A stretch of 64,000 bases of DNA, from contig NZ_CP118955.1 in assembly GCF_029023785.1 (NCBI RefSeq), forward strand, positions 928,501 to 992,500, written 5' to 3'. The notes beneath the pieces are model-generated. The model was not told where the DNA came from. It ran no database searches and saw only the letters and a program-made list of their open reading frames with translations. Each line of letters begins with the position of its first letter. Positions within the stretch are counted from its first letter, which is position 1. This DNA comes from Enterococcus faecium. Lineage in GTDB: Bacteria; Bacillota; Bacilli; Lactobacillales; Enterococcaceae. Shown piece by piece: positions 26,116 through 34,154 of the stretch. The position numbers were made by a program, and so were the translations under genes.

Positions 26116-26634
26116 ATGTTTATTTCCATGTGGGCACAAGATAAAAATGGTCTGATCGGCAAAAATGGTTTGTTACCATGGCGATTGCCAAATGATATGC
26201 GTTTCTTTCGCGAACATACAATGGATCGAATTTTAGTGATGGGAAGAAAGACCTATGAAGGAATGGGGGATCTTTCACTTCCTTATCGTCATATCATCGT
26301 GTTGACAACGCAACCAAATTTCCGTACGAAAGAAAATGCGGAAGTAATGCATTCGATTGATGAACTTTTGTCGTATAGTCAAACGATCTCAGAAGATATC
26401 TATGTTTCGGGTGGTAGTCGGATTTTTCAAGAACTTCTTCCTTACACTGGTCGGATCTGGCGAACATTGATCGATAGCACGTTTGAAGGCGATACGTATA
26501 TTGGGAATATTGATTTTTCAGACTTCGCCCTTATAGAGGAGTATGAGGGGATAACGGATCAAGAAAATCTATATGCCCATCGTTTTCAAAAATGGGAAAG
26601 AGTAAAAAATAGGGTTGCTTCAAAAGAAGAATAA
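26116..26634 (+). CDS. folA: Dihydrofolate reductase
   Basis: This 172-residue enzyme reduces dihydrofolate to tetrahydrofolate with NADPH and is the trimethoprim target. The conserved start MWAQDKNGLIGKNGLLPWRLPNDMRFF contains the substrate-site Trp-Arg and acidic Asp, and VMGRKTYEGMG and VSGGSRIFQELLP are the cofactor segments. AAGGAGCGG precedes the ATG. No thyA lies next to it, unlike in many relatives. A terminator follows. Confidence 0.95.
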   Translation: MFISMWAQDKNGLIGKNGLLPWRLPNDMRFFREHTMDRILVMGRKTYEGMGDLSLPYRHIIVLTTQPNFRTKENAEVMHSIDELLSYSQTISEDIYVSGGSRIFQELLPYTGRIWRTLIDSTFEGDTYIGNIDFSDFALIEEYEGITDQENLYAHRFQKWERVKNRVASKEE

Positions 26635-26663
26635 AATCTATGCGTCTAGTTTGTTAATAAGAA

Positions 26664-26703
26664 CAAAAGCATCTCACGACTAATCGTGAAGATGCTTTTT
26701 TTA
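26664..26703. terminator. Bidirectional terminator between folA and the iron-binding lipoprotein gene
   Basis: AAAAGCATCT-CACGA pairs with TCGTG-AAGATGCTTTT, with T runs usable from both sides. Confidence 0.8.
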
Positions 26704-26710
26704 GTTAAAA

Positions 26711-27667
26711 TCAATTTAGTTTTTCTTTGATATCATTGACCATTTCCTGACTGGCAATAGGTCCGTTATATAGCCAGCTAGATTCAGGTCCGAATTGCAG
26801 TACATGATTGTCTGTCACTGCTTTAAGATTCTTCCAGCTTGGTTCATTGAACATGGCAGCATCTTTGTCACTGTTCACAAGGATGATGTAGTCAGCATCT
26901 AATTCAGCTAGCTTTTCAGAGGAAACAGCAGACCAGTCAGAAGTGGCTTTTTTGGAGACCTCTTCCACTAGATCAGGAACACCAAATTCCAGATCGTCGT
27001 ATACGATTCTTCCACTTGACCGATTTTTGCTGACCATAAAGGCTGAGTTGTTGGTCACCCACAACACTGCAGCTGTCTTGTTCTCGATTTTATCTGCTAG
27101 TTCTTCTCGAGTTTTCTTGATGGATTTTTGATAATCGGAAATGATTTTTTCTGCCTCTTTTTCTTTTGCCAAAGCTTTGCCGACATCTTTTAGTTGTTCT
27201 TCCCATGTGACATCTGTTCCGTTTTTTACAACATAAGTTGGCGCGATTTTGCTATATTGTTCGTATTTCCCGCCTTCGACAGTAGCGGAAGAAGAAATCA
27301 ACAGCAAATCAGGTTCAAAGCTTAACACTTTCTCATAAGGAAGGTCATAAGAAATCGTTGGGACATCCTTTAAATCATCTTGCAGATAATCTTGAATGGA
27401 ACCACTGCCAACAGTCCACTGGGCGATAGGTTTTTCCCCTAGTGCAATCAGATAGTCTTCTAAGTAACTGCCGATGATCCGTTTGGGCGCGTTTGGAATC
27501 TCTACTTTATGTCCAAGTGTATCTGTGACTGTATGAGTACTATTGGATGAAGTCGTCGAATTGGCAGTTGTAGCTGTTTCTTTATCTGAAGAGGGGGAGC
27601 AAGCGCTCAGTACTCCAGCCAGCAGCAATATGCTAGATAATGTGAATACTTTTGTTTTTAATTTCAT
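26711..27667 (-). CDS. Iron-siderophore ABC transporter binding lipoprotein
   Basis: This 318-residue protein has a lipoprotein signal peptide with the lipobox LSAC and Cys23 as lipid anchor, followed by a serine/threonine-rich linker. The rest is a FepB/FhuD-type periplasmic-binding fold (HTVTDTLGHKVEIPNAPKRIIGSYLEDYLIALGEKPIA, then FEPDLLLISS). The start is ATG 27667 behind AGGAGGAAAG; an upstream in-frame start lacks a site. It is divergent from its own permease and ATPase genes with Fur-like operators between. The ligand is probably an iron(III) chelate; which one is not readable. Confidence 0.92.
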   Translation of the reverse strand: MKLKTKVFTLSSILLLAGVLSACSPSSDKETATTANSTTSSNSTHTVTDTLGHKVEIPNAPKRIIGSYLEDYLIALGEKPIAQWTVGSGSIQDYLQDDLKDVPTISYDLPYEKVLSFEPDLLLISSSATVEGGKYEQYSKIAPTYVVKNGTDVTWEEQLKDVGKALAKEKEAEKIISDYQKSIKKTREELADKIENKTAAVLWVTNNSAFMVSKNRSSGRIVYDDLEFGVPDLVEEVSKKATSDWSAVSSEKLAELDADYIILVNSDKDAAMFNEPSWKNLKAVTDNHVLQFGPESSWLYNGPIASQEMVNDIKEKLN

Positions 27668-27684
27668 TTCTTTCCTCCTGACAT

Positions 27685-27706
27685 AATTGAGAATCTTTCT
27701 CATTGG
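27685..27706 (-). promoter_or_regulatory. Fur-like operator 1
   Basis: AATTGAGAATCTTTCTCATTGG resembles the Fur box. It lies directly downstream of the binding-protein gene's -10 box. Confidence 0.55.
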
Positions 27707-27708
27707 TT

Positions 27709-27737
27709 ATTATTCCTGATATTTCGAACGCTGTCAA
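27709..27737 (-). promoter_or_regulatory. Promoter of the binding lipoprotein gene
   Basis: On the minus strand TTGACA (27732-27737), 17 bases and AATAAT (27709-27714). Confidence 0.7.
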
Positions 27738-27771
27738 CCGCTTCATTTGGCTATAGATATGAAAGTAGCGC

Positions 27772-27800
27772 TTGACGAAATGTTGAAACAGCGTCATAAT
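27772..27800 (+). promoter_or_regulatory. Promoter of the iron transporter ATPase/permease operon
   Basis: TTGACG (27772-27777), 17 bases and CATAAT (27795-27800). Confidence 0.65.
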
Positions 27801-27817
27801 TGAGAATGATTTTCAGC
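27797..27817 (+). promoter_or_regulatory. Fur-like operator 2
   Basis: TAATTGAGAATGATTTTCAGC is close to the Fur consensus and overlaps the -10 box, so iron-bound Fur would block this promoter. Confidence 0.65.
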
Positions 27818-27832
27818 GAAAGGATGGGTGAA

Positions 27833-28639
27833 ATGACGAGATTAAGAGCAGCTGACATTGCAGCCGGCTACGAAAACAAAAAAATCATTGAAAACATGTC
27901 TGTTACGATTCCTGAAGGGAAAATCACTAGTTTGATTGGGCCAAATGGAAGTGGAAAATCTACTTTATTGAAAAGTTTTACCCGTATACTACCTGTGAAA
28001 TCAGGAAAGATCATTGTCAATAACTCTGATATCTCTACATACAGTTCAAAAGAACTTGCAAAAAAAATTGCATTATTAGCACAAACTAGTGAACACCCTA
28101 CAGGTATGACAGTAGAAGAAGTAGTATCTTACGGACGATACCCTTATCAAAAACTGTTCAGTGGCATGGACACGCAAGATCATGAAGCAATCGAGTGGGC
28201 GTTGGATGCTACAGGTCTAGCTGGATTTCGTATGCGGGATATCGCAACGCTGTCTGGTGGACAAACCCAGCGTGTCTGGATCGCTATGGCGCTTGCTCAG
28301 GAAACAGATATCTTGATCTTGGATGAACCGACAACATTTTTAGATCCGGCACACCAATTAGAGATCCTACAGTTATTGACTGAAATCAATCAAATGAAAC
28401 AAACAACGATCTTGATGTCGATTCATGACATTAATCATGCTTCACGTTTTTCAGATTATTTATTAGCAATGAAAAACGGTAAGTTGATCACAGAAGGTAC
28501 ACCTGAAGAAGTGATCACAAAAGAGTGTATGAAAAAAATATTTGAGATTGATGCAACGATTGTCACGCTTCCAAGAACAAATAAACCAGTTTTTCTAACC
28601 TATGATTTGTTGCCAAAAGAGCAGGAGGATCAATTATGA
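27833..28639 (+). CDS. Iron-siderophore ABC transporter ATPase
   Basis: This 268-residue ATPase energises the iron chelate importer. Walker A is GPNGSGKSTLL (near residue 38), the signature is LSGGQTQRVWIAMALAQ, and Walker B is ILILDEPTTFLD. The H-loop is SIHDINHASRF. Length and sequence fit the FecE/FhuC branch. The ATG at 27833 is chosen because AAGGA lies upstream at good spacing; two earlier in-frame ATGs do not. It overlaps the first permease gene by ATGA. Confidence 0.94.
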   Translation: MTRLRAADIAAGYENKKIIENMSVTIPEGKITSLIGPNGSGKSTLLKSFTRILPVKSGKIIVNNSDISTYSSKELAKKIALLAQTSEHPTGMTVEEVVSYGRYPYQKLFSGMDTQDHEAIEWALDATGLAGFRMRDIATLSGGQTQRVWIAMALAQETDILILDEPTTFLDPAHQLEILQLLTEINQMKQTTILMSIHDINHASRFSDYLLAMKNGKLITEGTPEEVITKECMKKIFEIDATIVTLPRTNKPVFLTYDLLPKEQEDQL

Positions 28640-29625
28640 GGACTATGAAGAAAAATAGACTCCTGCTTTTGGTCTGTTTTGTTCTTTTGATTATTTTTTT
28701 TGTTGCTCTTTCAAATGGCGCAGCGACTGTGGGAAAAGCAGATTTTTGGCAGGCGTTGTTTGATTTTGATAGATCAAAACAAAGTCACCAAATCATACGA
28801 AATATTCGTTTGCCTCGTGTGGCGGGAGCATTTCTTGTAGGGAGTTGTTTTGCATTGAGCGGTGCATTGATGCAAGGAGTGACAAGAAATCCTTTAGCAG
28901 ATTCAGGCTTACTAGGAATCAACGCGGGTGCTTCGTTGGCAATGGCCCTTAGTTTTGCTTTTTGGCCTAAAGCTTCTGATTTTTCTGTATTTCTAATGTC
29001 ATTGGCAGGTTCTTTTGCTGTAACTTTGCTCGTATTTGGTTTTTTGCAGTTTTCGAAAATGGGCATGAATCCTTTACAGCTGATTTTAGCTGGCGTAGCT
29101 ATTAGTTCTTTTTTTACTGCTATCAGCCAAGCACTGACCCAATTCTTTAATCTGCAGCAGGATCTTGCTTTTTGGTTTGTAGGCGGAGCTGCCAATATCA
29201 CATGGAAACAATTAGCAGTATTGTTTCCTTTATATATACTTGCTGTTTTGGTTTCTTTTTCATTAGGAAAAGCAATATCTTTGATTCATTTGAGTGAAAC
29301 ACATGCATTAGCTCTTGGAAGTCATCCTAAACGAACGCGGTTGATTGTTTTCTGTCTAGTCGCAGTGTTGGCAGCCATAGCAGTTTCGTTAGTCGGTCCA
29401 GTCTCCTTTATTGGACTGTTGGTTCCGCCAGTTGTTCGTGGAATGGTTGGAACGGACTATCGTTATGTTCTACCTGTCTCTTTTTTAGTTGGCGGTGGAT
29501 TGGTTATGTTGGCGGATTTTACAGCGAGGATGATCAATCCCCCTTTTGAAACACCTTTTGGATTAGTCATTGCATTGATTGGCGTTCCGTTTTTACTGAT
29601 ACAAGTAAGGAGGGAACAACGGTGA
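28636..29625 (+). CDS. FecCD-family iron transporter permease 1
   Basis: This 329-residue permease has about nine or ten membrane segments. The family patterns are IRNIRLPRVAGAFLVGSCFALSGALMQGVTRNPLADSGLLGINAGASLAM and GPVSFIGLLVPPVVRGMVG near the C-terminus, the coupling region. It begins in the ATGA overlap with the ATPase gene and ends in a GTGA overlap with the second permease gene. Together the two permeases form the heterodimeric channel. Confidence 0.94.
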   Translation: MRTMKKNRLLLLVCFVLLIIFFVALSNGAATVGKADFWQALFDFDRSKQSHQIIRNIRLPRVAGAFLVGSCFALSGALMQGVTRNPLADSGLLGINAGASLAMALSFAFWPKASDFSVFLMSLAGSFAVTLLVFGFLQFSKMGMNPLQLILAGVAISSFFTAISQALTQFFNLQQDLAFWFVGGAANITWKQLAVLFPLYILAVLVSFSLGKAISLIHLSETHALALGSHPKRTRLIVFCLVAVLAAIAVSLVGPVSFIGLLVPPVVRGMVGTDYRYVLPVSFLVGGGLVMLADFTARMINPPFETPFGLVIALIGVPFLLIQVRREQR

Positions 29626-30626
29626 AAAAAATATATTGGACGTTTTATTTCTTGCTTTTTGTACTTGTCATCCTGTCTATAGGTAGTTTAATGATTGGTA
29701 CGCCTTTTATTTACCTGGATCAGCTTTTTGCCACGTTCATAGGGAAAGAATCATCTTCTTTGGCGCTGATTGTTAGAGAATTTCGAGTTCCTCGATTACT
29801 GATCAGTTTATTAGCAGGAGCTTGTCTTGGCGTTTCTGGTTATATCTTGCAAGGAGTAACAAGAAATGAATTGGCAGATTCTAGTATATTGGGCATTAAT
29901 GCCGGAGCAGGATTTTTAGTGATGCTTTATTTAGGTTTCTTTTCGCACTATTCGCTGCCGTTTCTATTGCTAGTTGTAGCCTTTCTAGGTGGTGTTTTAG
30001 CTGCTTGCTGTGTCTATCTTGCGGCCTATGATCGAAATGGCTTTTTGGGTATGAATCGAATCTTATTGTCCGGTATTGCCGTTAATGCCGGCCTTTCTGC
30101 ATTAACATTGCTATGCACGATCCAATTATCTAAGGAAAATTATGGATTTGTGAATGCATGGTTAGCGGGATCAATCTGGGGTGCGAGCTGGCCTTATGTT
30201 TGGGCATTGCTTCCATGGGCGGTTATCTTAATTCCGCTAGGAGGACTTTATGCACAGAGGATTGGATTGCTATCATTTGGTCAAGAACGCGCGCAAGGAT
30301 TAGGCCTTAACGTGGCTAAAAGTCAAAAAATCCTTTTGTTGTTAGCTGTTGCTTTGGCAAGCGGTAGTGTAGCGGTGACAGGTAGTTTATCTTTTGTAGG
30401 ACTACTAGCTCCTCATGCTGCGAAGCTAGTCGTACGTAAAGAAAATAACTGGACCTTTGTTCTGAGCGGTTTGTTCGGTTCCATTTTTGTGCTTAGTGCA
30501 GATATGGTTGCTAGAGTGATTCTACCAAGTGGGGAAGTACCTACAGGAATTTTGATTGCCCTTTTTGGTGCGCCATATTTTCTGTATGCACTTTTTATCA
30601 GACAAAAACACGCGCTGAACAGTTGA
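29622..30626 (+). CDS. FecCD-family iron transporter permease 2
   Basis: This 334-residue permease is the paralogous partner. VREFRVPRLLISLLAGACLGVSGYILQGVTRNELADSSILGINAGAGF and GSLSFVGLLAPHAAKLVVRKEN match the family. The start is GTG at 29622 with AAGGAGGG upstream, inside the end of the first permease gene. It is the last gene of this operon. No strong hairpin was recognised after the stop codon. Confidence 0.94.
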   Translation: MKKIYWTFYFLLFVLVILSIGSLMIGTPFIYLDQLFATFIGKESSSLALIVREFRVPRLLISLLAGACLGVSGYILQGVTRNELADSSILGINAGAGFLVMLYLGFFSHYSLPFLLLVVAFLGGVLAACCVYLAAYDRNGFLGMNRILLSGIAVNAGLSALTLLCTIQLSKENYGFVNAWLAGSIWGASWPYVWALLPWAVILIPLGGLYAQRIGLLSFGQERAQGLGLNVAKSQKILLLLAVALASGSVAVTGSLSFVGLLAPHAAKLVVRKENNWTFVLSGLFGSIFVLSADMVARVILPSGEVPTGILIALFGAPYFLYALFIRQKHALNS

Positions 30627-30757
30627 AATTCATTAAAAAAGGAAGGTCAATCATTTCTAGGTCTTCTTTTTATTCTATTTATGCATTTATTTGAAAGTTC
30701 GATTGCTATTTTTCTTTTTTTCCTATACCATTTTATGAGAGAAGGAAGGGTGAGTTT

Positions 30758-31300
30758 TTGGACCAATTGAAAGTAAGATTACGCCGGAAAGGAATCGAAA
30801 AGCTGAAAAATCTGGCCAAAAGTGGCAAGAAAAAGGAAAAAGAACAGCGAATCTATAAACAGCTATTCGCCAGCGAGTACTGGAAGTCAGCAAAAGTGAT
30901 AGGGACGACTTTATCGAATGAATTTGAACTGGATACACAGCCGGTTATCCAACGAGCAGAAAAAGAACAAAAGAAAATAGTTGTACCTAAAACTTTGCCG
31001 AAACGTCAGATGGCGTTTTATGAAATGGATGAACAGTCCGTTCTTGTACGTTCGAGTTTTGGTGTTCTTGAGCCACAATCAGAGAAGCTCTATTTGCCGG
31101 AGATGATCGATCTCCTCATTGTACCAGGTATTATCTACAATAGAGCCGGTTATCGAATCGGTTTTGGCGGTGGTTATTACGACCGGTATTTAAATAATTT
31201 TCATAAAAAAACATGTAGCCTTGTTTTTCGTGAACAATTGAATGAACAATGGCAACCGGAGAGCTTTGATCAGAAGATCCAACAATTGTTTATTGACTAA
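30758..31300 (+). CDS. 5-formyltetrahydrofolate cyclo-ligase
   Basis: This 180-residue ATP-dependent enzyme turns 5-formyl-THF into 5,10-methenyl-THF. The C-terminal signature IDLLIVPGIIYNRAGYRIGFGGGYYDRYL is diagnostic, and VVPKTLPKRQMAFYEM precedes it. The start is TTG at 30758 after AAGGAAGGG. It is the first gene of a conserved cluster with rhomboid, yqgQ and glcK, as in Bacillus. Confidence 0.93.
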   Translation: MDQLKVRLRRKGIEKLKNLAKSGKKKEKEQRIYKQLFASEYWKSAKVIGTTLSNEFELDTQPVIQRAEKEQKKIVVPKTLPKRQMAFYEMDEQSVLVRSSFGVLEPQSEKLYLPEMIDLLIVPGIIYNRAGYRIGFGGGYYDRYLNNFHKKTCSLVFREQLNEQWQPESFDQKIQQLFID

Positions 31301-31319
31301 AATGAAATGGGAGGTTTTC

Positions 31320-32018
31320 ATGAATTATCAACAGCAAATAAAATTGCGTGCATGGTTAAGACGACCGTTATGGACCTATGCTTTTTTAGGGATACAGACA
31401 GCGGTCTTCCTCATGATGGAATTATTTCCGCGACTTGAGATCCCTTATTATGCCGGAATGTATGGTCCTTATCTTGTTCACTTCAATGAATGGTGGCGTT
31501 TAGTGACACCAATCTTCATCCATTTTGGACTGATGCATTTCGTAATGAACTCACTGATACTGTATTTTATGGGGCAGCAAATCGAGGCAATCTATGGCCA
31601 TTGGCGTTTTTTCTTGATTTATATGTTCAGCGGGATAATGGGAAATACAGCAAGCTTTGCTTTTAACGAAGCGAATGTTCTGTCTGGTGGTGCGAGTACT
31701 TCGATATTCGGTTTGTTCGGTGCGTTGTTTATCTTAGGGTTTCATTTTAAACATAACCCAGCGATCCAGCAGCTAGTCAGACATTTTCTTTTATTTATTG
31801 TGTTGACATTTGTTTTTGGTCTTCTGGATACCTCTGTAGATGTTTGGGGACATGTCGGTGGGCTAATTGGCGGATTAGTGTTAGGGAATGTTTTGGGTCT
31901 ACCGAAACAACAGACAAGCTATTCGATACACCAAAGGATTCTTTCTACACTAGTTTTTGTATTTCTTTTTGTAATATGTATTTTACTGGGTTTAAAAAAA
32001 TATGGTTTACTTGTATAA
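31320..32018 (+). CDS. Rhomboid-family intramembrane serine protease
   Basis: This 232-residue protein has seven predicted membrane segments. The catalytic Ser is in GGASTSIFGLFGALF and the catalytic His in WGHVGGLIGG. The WWRLVTPIFIHFGLMHFVMNS segment gives the conserved helix 2 histidine and Asn. GGGAGG lies before ATG 31320; the in-frame sequence further up overlaps the cyclo-ligase gene and is ignored. The substrate is unknown. It lacks the long extra N-terminal domain of B. subtilis GluP. Confidence 0.92.
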   Translation: MNYQQQIKLRAWLRRPLWTYAFLGIQTAVFLMMELFPRLEIPYYAGMYGPYLVHFNEWWRLVTPIFIHFGLMHFVMNSLILYFMGQQIEAIYGHWRFFLIYMFSGIMGNTASFAFNEANVLSGGASTSIFGLFGALFILGFHFKHNPAIQQLVRHFLLFIVLTFVFGLLDTSVDVWGHVGGLIGGLVLGNVLGLPKQQTSYSIHQRILSTLVFVFLFVICILLGLKKYGLLV

Positions 32019-32038
32019 TATGAAGGAAGTGCTTAAAG

Positions 32039-32251
32039 ATGGAGAGCTTATATGATGTACAGCAGCTGTTCAAAAAATTTGGCATCTTTATCTATGTGGG
32101 TGCACGCATCTATGACATTGAATTAATGACTATCGAATTGCGTAATCTGTATGATAGCCGTTTGATTGATCATGATACATACATGACAGCGTGGCGCATA
32201 TTAAAAAGAGAGCACCGAATTGAAGAAAGCCGAAAGAAAGGAAATTTGTAA
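32039..32251 (+). CDS. yqgQ: YqgQ-family (DUF910) small protein
   Basis: This 70-residue helical protein (LYDVQQLFKKFGIFIYVGARIYDIELMTIELRNLYDSRLID) matches DUF910/YqgQ, found next to glucokinase in many Firmicutes. Possible nucleic-acid binding has been suggested for the family from its small helical fold; the role is open. GAAGTGC lies before the ATG. Its stop codon overlaps the glcK start by one base (TAATG). Confidence 0.88.
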   Translation: MESLYDVQQLFKKFGIFIYVGARIYDIELMTIELRNLYDSRLIDHDTYMTAWRILKREHRIEESRKKGNL

Positions 32252-33213
32252 TGGACAAGAAGATTATTGGGATTGATTTAGGTGGAACAACAGCAAAATT
32301 TGCAATTTTAACACCAGAAGGAGAGATTCAACAAAAATGGAGCATCGATACCAATATTTTGGATGATGGTAAGCATATCGTTCCTGAAATCATTGAATCA
32401 ATCAACCATCGTTTGAATTTATATAATATGAAAGCCGAAGACTTTATCGGAATCGGCATGGGTACCCCAGGAAGCGTGGACAGCGAAGCTGGAACGGTTA
32501 TTGGTGCGTATAACTTAAACTGGACAGAAGTTCAATTTGTGAAAAAACTGATCGAGGCAGGAACAGGAATCAAATTCGCTATCGATAATGATGCGAATGT
32601 TGCTGCTTTAGGTGAACGATGGAAAGGTGCTGGAGAAAACGATCCAGACGTTGTATTCGTTACTCTAGGAACAGGTGTTGGCGGTGGTATCGTTGCTGGC
32701 GGAAATTTGATTCACGGCGTGAGCGGAGCAGGCGGAGAGATCGGCCATATCACTGTGGATCCTGAAGGGTTCGAATGTACTTGCGGTAAACGCGGATGTT
32801 TAGAAACTGTGTCTAGCGCTACTGGTGTGGTACGTCTAGGTCGTTACTTGGCAGAAGAATACGCAGGAGATTCAAAACTGAAAGCAATGTTAGACAACGG
32901 TGAAGAAGTAACAAGTAAAGATATCTTTGAAATGGCTCAAGAAGACGATCCGTTTGCATTGATGGTTGTTGATCGCGTATGCTTCTACTTAGGTTTAGCT
33001 TGCGCCAACTTGGGGAATACATTGAATCCGTCAAGTATTGTGTTAGGTGGAGGAGTATCGGCAGCAGGAGAATTTTTACGTAGCCGTGTAGAGAAATATT
33101 TTAAAGAATTTACTTTCCCGCAAGTAAGAGAATCAACAAAAATCAAATTAGCAGAGCTTGGTAATGAAGCTGGTGTCATTGGTGCTGCCTCATTAGCCTT
33201 GAAATTTGCTTAA
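32251..33213 (+). CDS. glcK: Glucokinase (ROK family)
   Basis: This 320-residue enzyme phosphorylates glucose at C6. The phosphate loop is IGIDLGGTTAKFAIL, the catalytic Asp lies in IDNDANVAALGE, and VTLGTGVGGGIV is the second phosphate loop. The zinc motif CTCGKRGCLETVSS (CxCGxxGCxE type) is complete. It is translationally coupled to yqgQ. It gives the cell a route for glucose made inside, for example from oligosaccharides, beside PTS uptake. Confidence 0.95.
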   Translation: MDKKIIGIDLGGTTAKFAILTPEGEIQQKWSIDTNILDDGKHIVPEIIESINHRLNLYNMKAEDFIGIGMGTPGSVDSEAGTVIGAYNLNWTEVQFVKKLIEAGTGIKFAIDNDANVAALGERWKGAGENDPDVVFVTLGTGVGGGIVAGGNLIHGVSGAGGEIGHITVDPEGFECTCGKRGCLETVSSATGVVRLGRYLAEEYAGDSKLKAMLDNGEEVTSKDIFEMAQEDDPFALMVVDRVCFYLGLACANLGNTLNPSSIVLGGGVSAAGEFLRSRVEKYFKEFTFPQVRESTKIKLAELGNEAGVIGAASLALKFA

Positions 33214-33230
33214 AAAAACGGAGGCATTAC

Positions 33231-33626
33231 ATGGTTTTATGGGTAATTAATATCATTTTGCTATTGATTGTGCTTGCAATCATCTTTTGGGAAGTCTATC
33301 TACGAGTAATGGCCAAGCGTTCAGCAACGACTTTGACAGAAGAAGAATTTCGAGAAGGAATGAGAAAAGCACAAGTAATCGATGTTCGCGAAAAAGATGT
33401 GTTTGATGCTGGGCATATTTTAGGTGCAAGAAACATCCCTTACACTGTTTTGAAAGATTCATTAGGATCTATTCGAAAAGACCAGCCTGTCTATATTTAC
33501 GATCAAAAGAAAAGCTTGAGCATCCGTACAGCAAATAAATTACGTAAAGCAGGTTATCAAGAGATTTATTTACTTAAGGGTGGATATGACGGATGGTCTG
33601 GAAAAATCAAAAGTAAAAAAGTATAA
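33231..33626 (+). CDS. Membrane-anchored rhodanese-like protein without active-site Cys
   Basis: This 131-residue protein has one N-terminal membrane segment (residues 2-22) and a rhodanese domain with DVREKDVFDAGHILGARNIPYTVL. At the place of the catalytic cysteine loop it reads VYIYDQKKSLSIR, so no cysteine is present, and sulfur transfer of the usual kind is unlikely. Gene order after glcK matches B. subtilis yqhL. It may act as a binding module. CGGAGGC precedes the ATG. Confidence 0.87.
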   Translation: MVLWVINIILLLIVLAIIFWEVYLRVMAKRSATTLTEEEFREGMRKAQVIDVREKDVFDAGHILGARNIPYTVLKDSLGSIRKDQPVYIYDQKKSLSIRTANKLRKAGYQEIYLLKGGYDGWSGKIKSKKV

Positions 33627-33688
33627 AACAGATGATTGTATGACAGCTTTAAAAACCGAATCAATCATTAGATTTTGACCAAGATCAC

Positions 33689-33729
33689 ATGAACGGCGCA
33701 ATGGATAGTTGTGCCGTTCATTTTTTTTA
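33689..33729 (+). terminator. Terminator of the glcK cluster
   Basis: GAACGGCGCAA pairs with TTGTGCCGTTC, followed by a T run. Confidence 0.9.
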
Positions 33730-33788
33730 TTTTGTGCTATTATCTACATATATAAGCTAAGCGAAAAGGCAGAAAGAAGGAAACAACT

Positions 33789-34154
33789 ATGATCAAATTA
33801 AAACGTGTTTACCTTGATGCTGAAAAAGAGGATGGCTATAGAATACTCGTGGATAGGTTCTGGCCACGAGGAATTTCAAAAGAAAAAGCGCAGTTAGATC
33901 TGTGGTTGAAAGAAATTGCACCTAGTAATGAAGCACGCAAAACTTTTGACCATGTACCAGAACGATTTGCTTCATTTGCAAAGAAATACCAGCAAGAATT
34001 GATTTTCGAAGAAGAAAAGAAGCAAGCTATTTTTAAACTCAGTCAACTTATGAAAGAACATCCAGTCATTACTTTTGTTTATGGTGCAAAAAATGAACAT
34101 CAGAACCATGCTGTTTTATTGAAAAAATTTATCGAAATGGAGGCATGCAAATGA
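33789..34154 (+). CDS. DUF488-family protein
   Basis: This 121-residue protein matches the YeaO/DUF488 group: VYLDAEKEDGYRILVDRFWPRGISKEKAQLDLWLKEIAPS, with the conserved Arg and Trp pattern, and VITFVYGAKNEHQNHAVLL at the end. The function of DUF488 proteins is not settled. It overlaps the next gene by ATGA (34151-34154), so the two are probably made in equal amounts and may work together. Confidence 0.87.
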   Translation: MIKLKRVYLDAEKEDGYRILVDRFWPRGISKEKAQLDLWLKEIAPSNEARKTFDHVPERFASFAKKYQQELIFEEEKKQAIFKLSQLMKEHPVITFVYGAKNEHQNHAVLLKKFIEMEACK

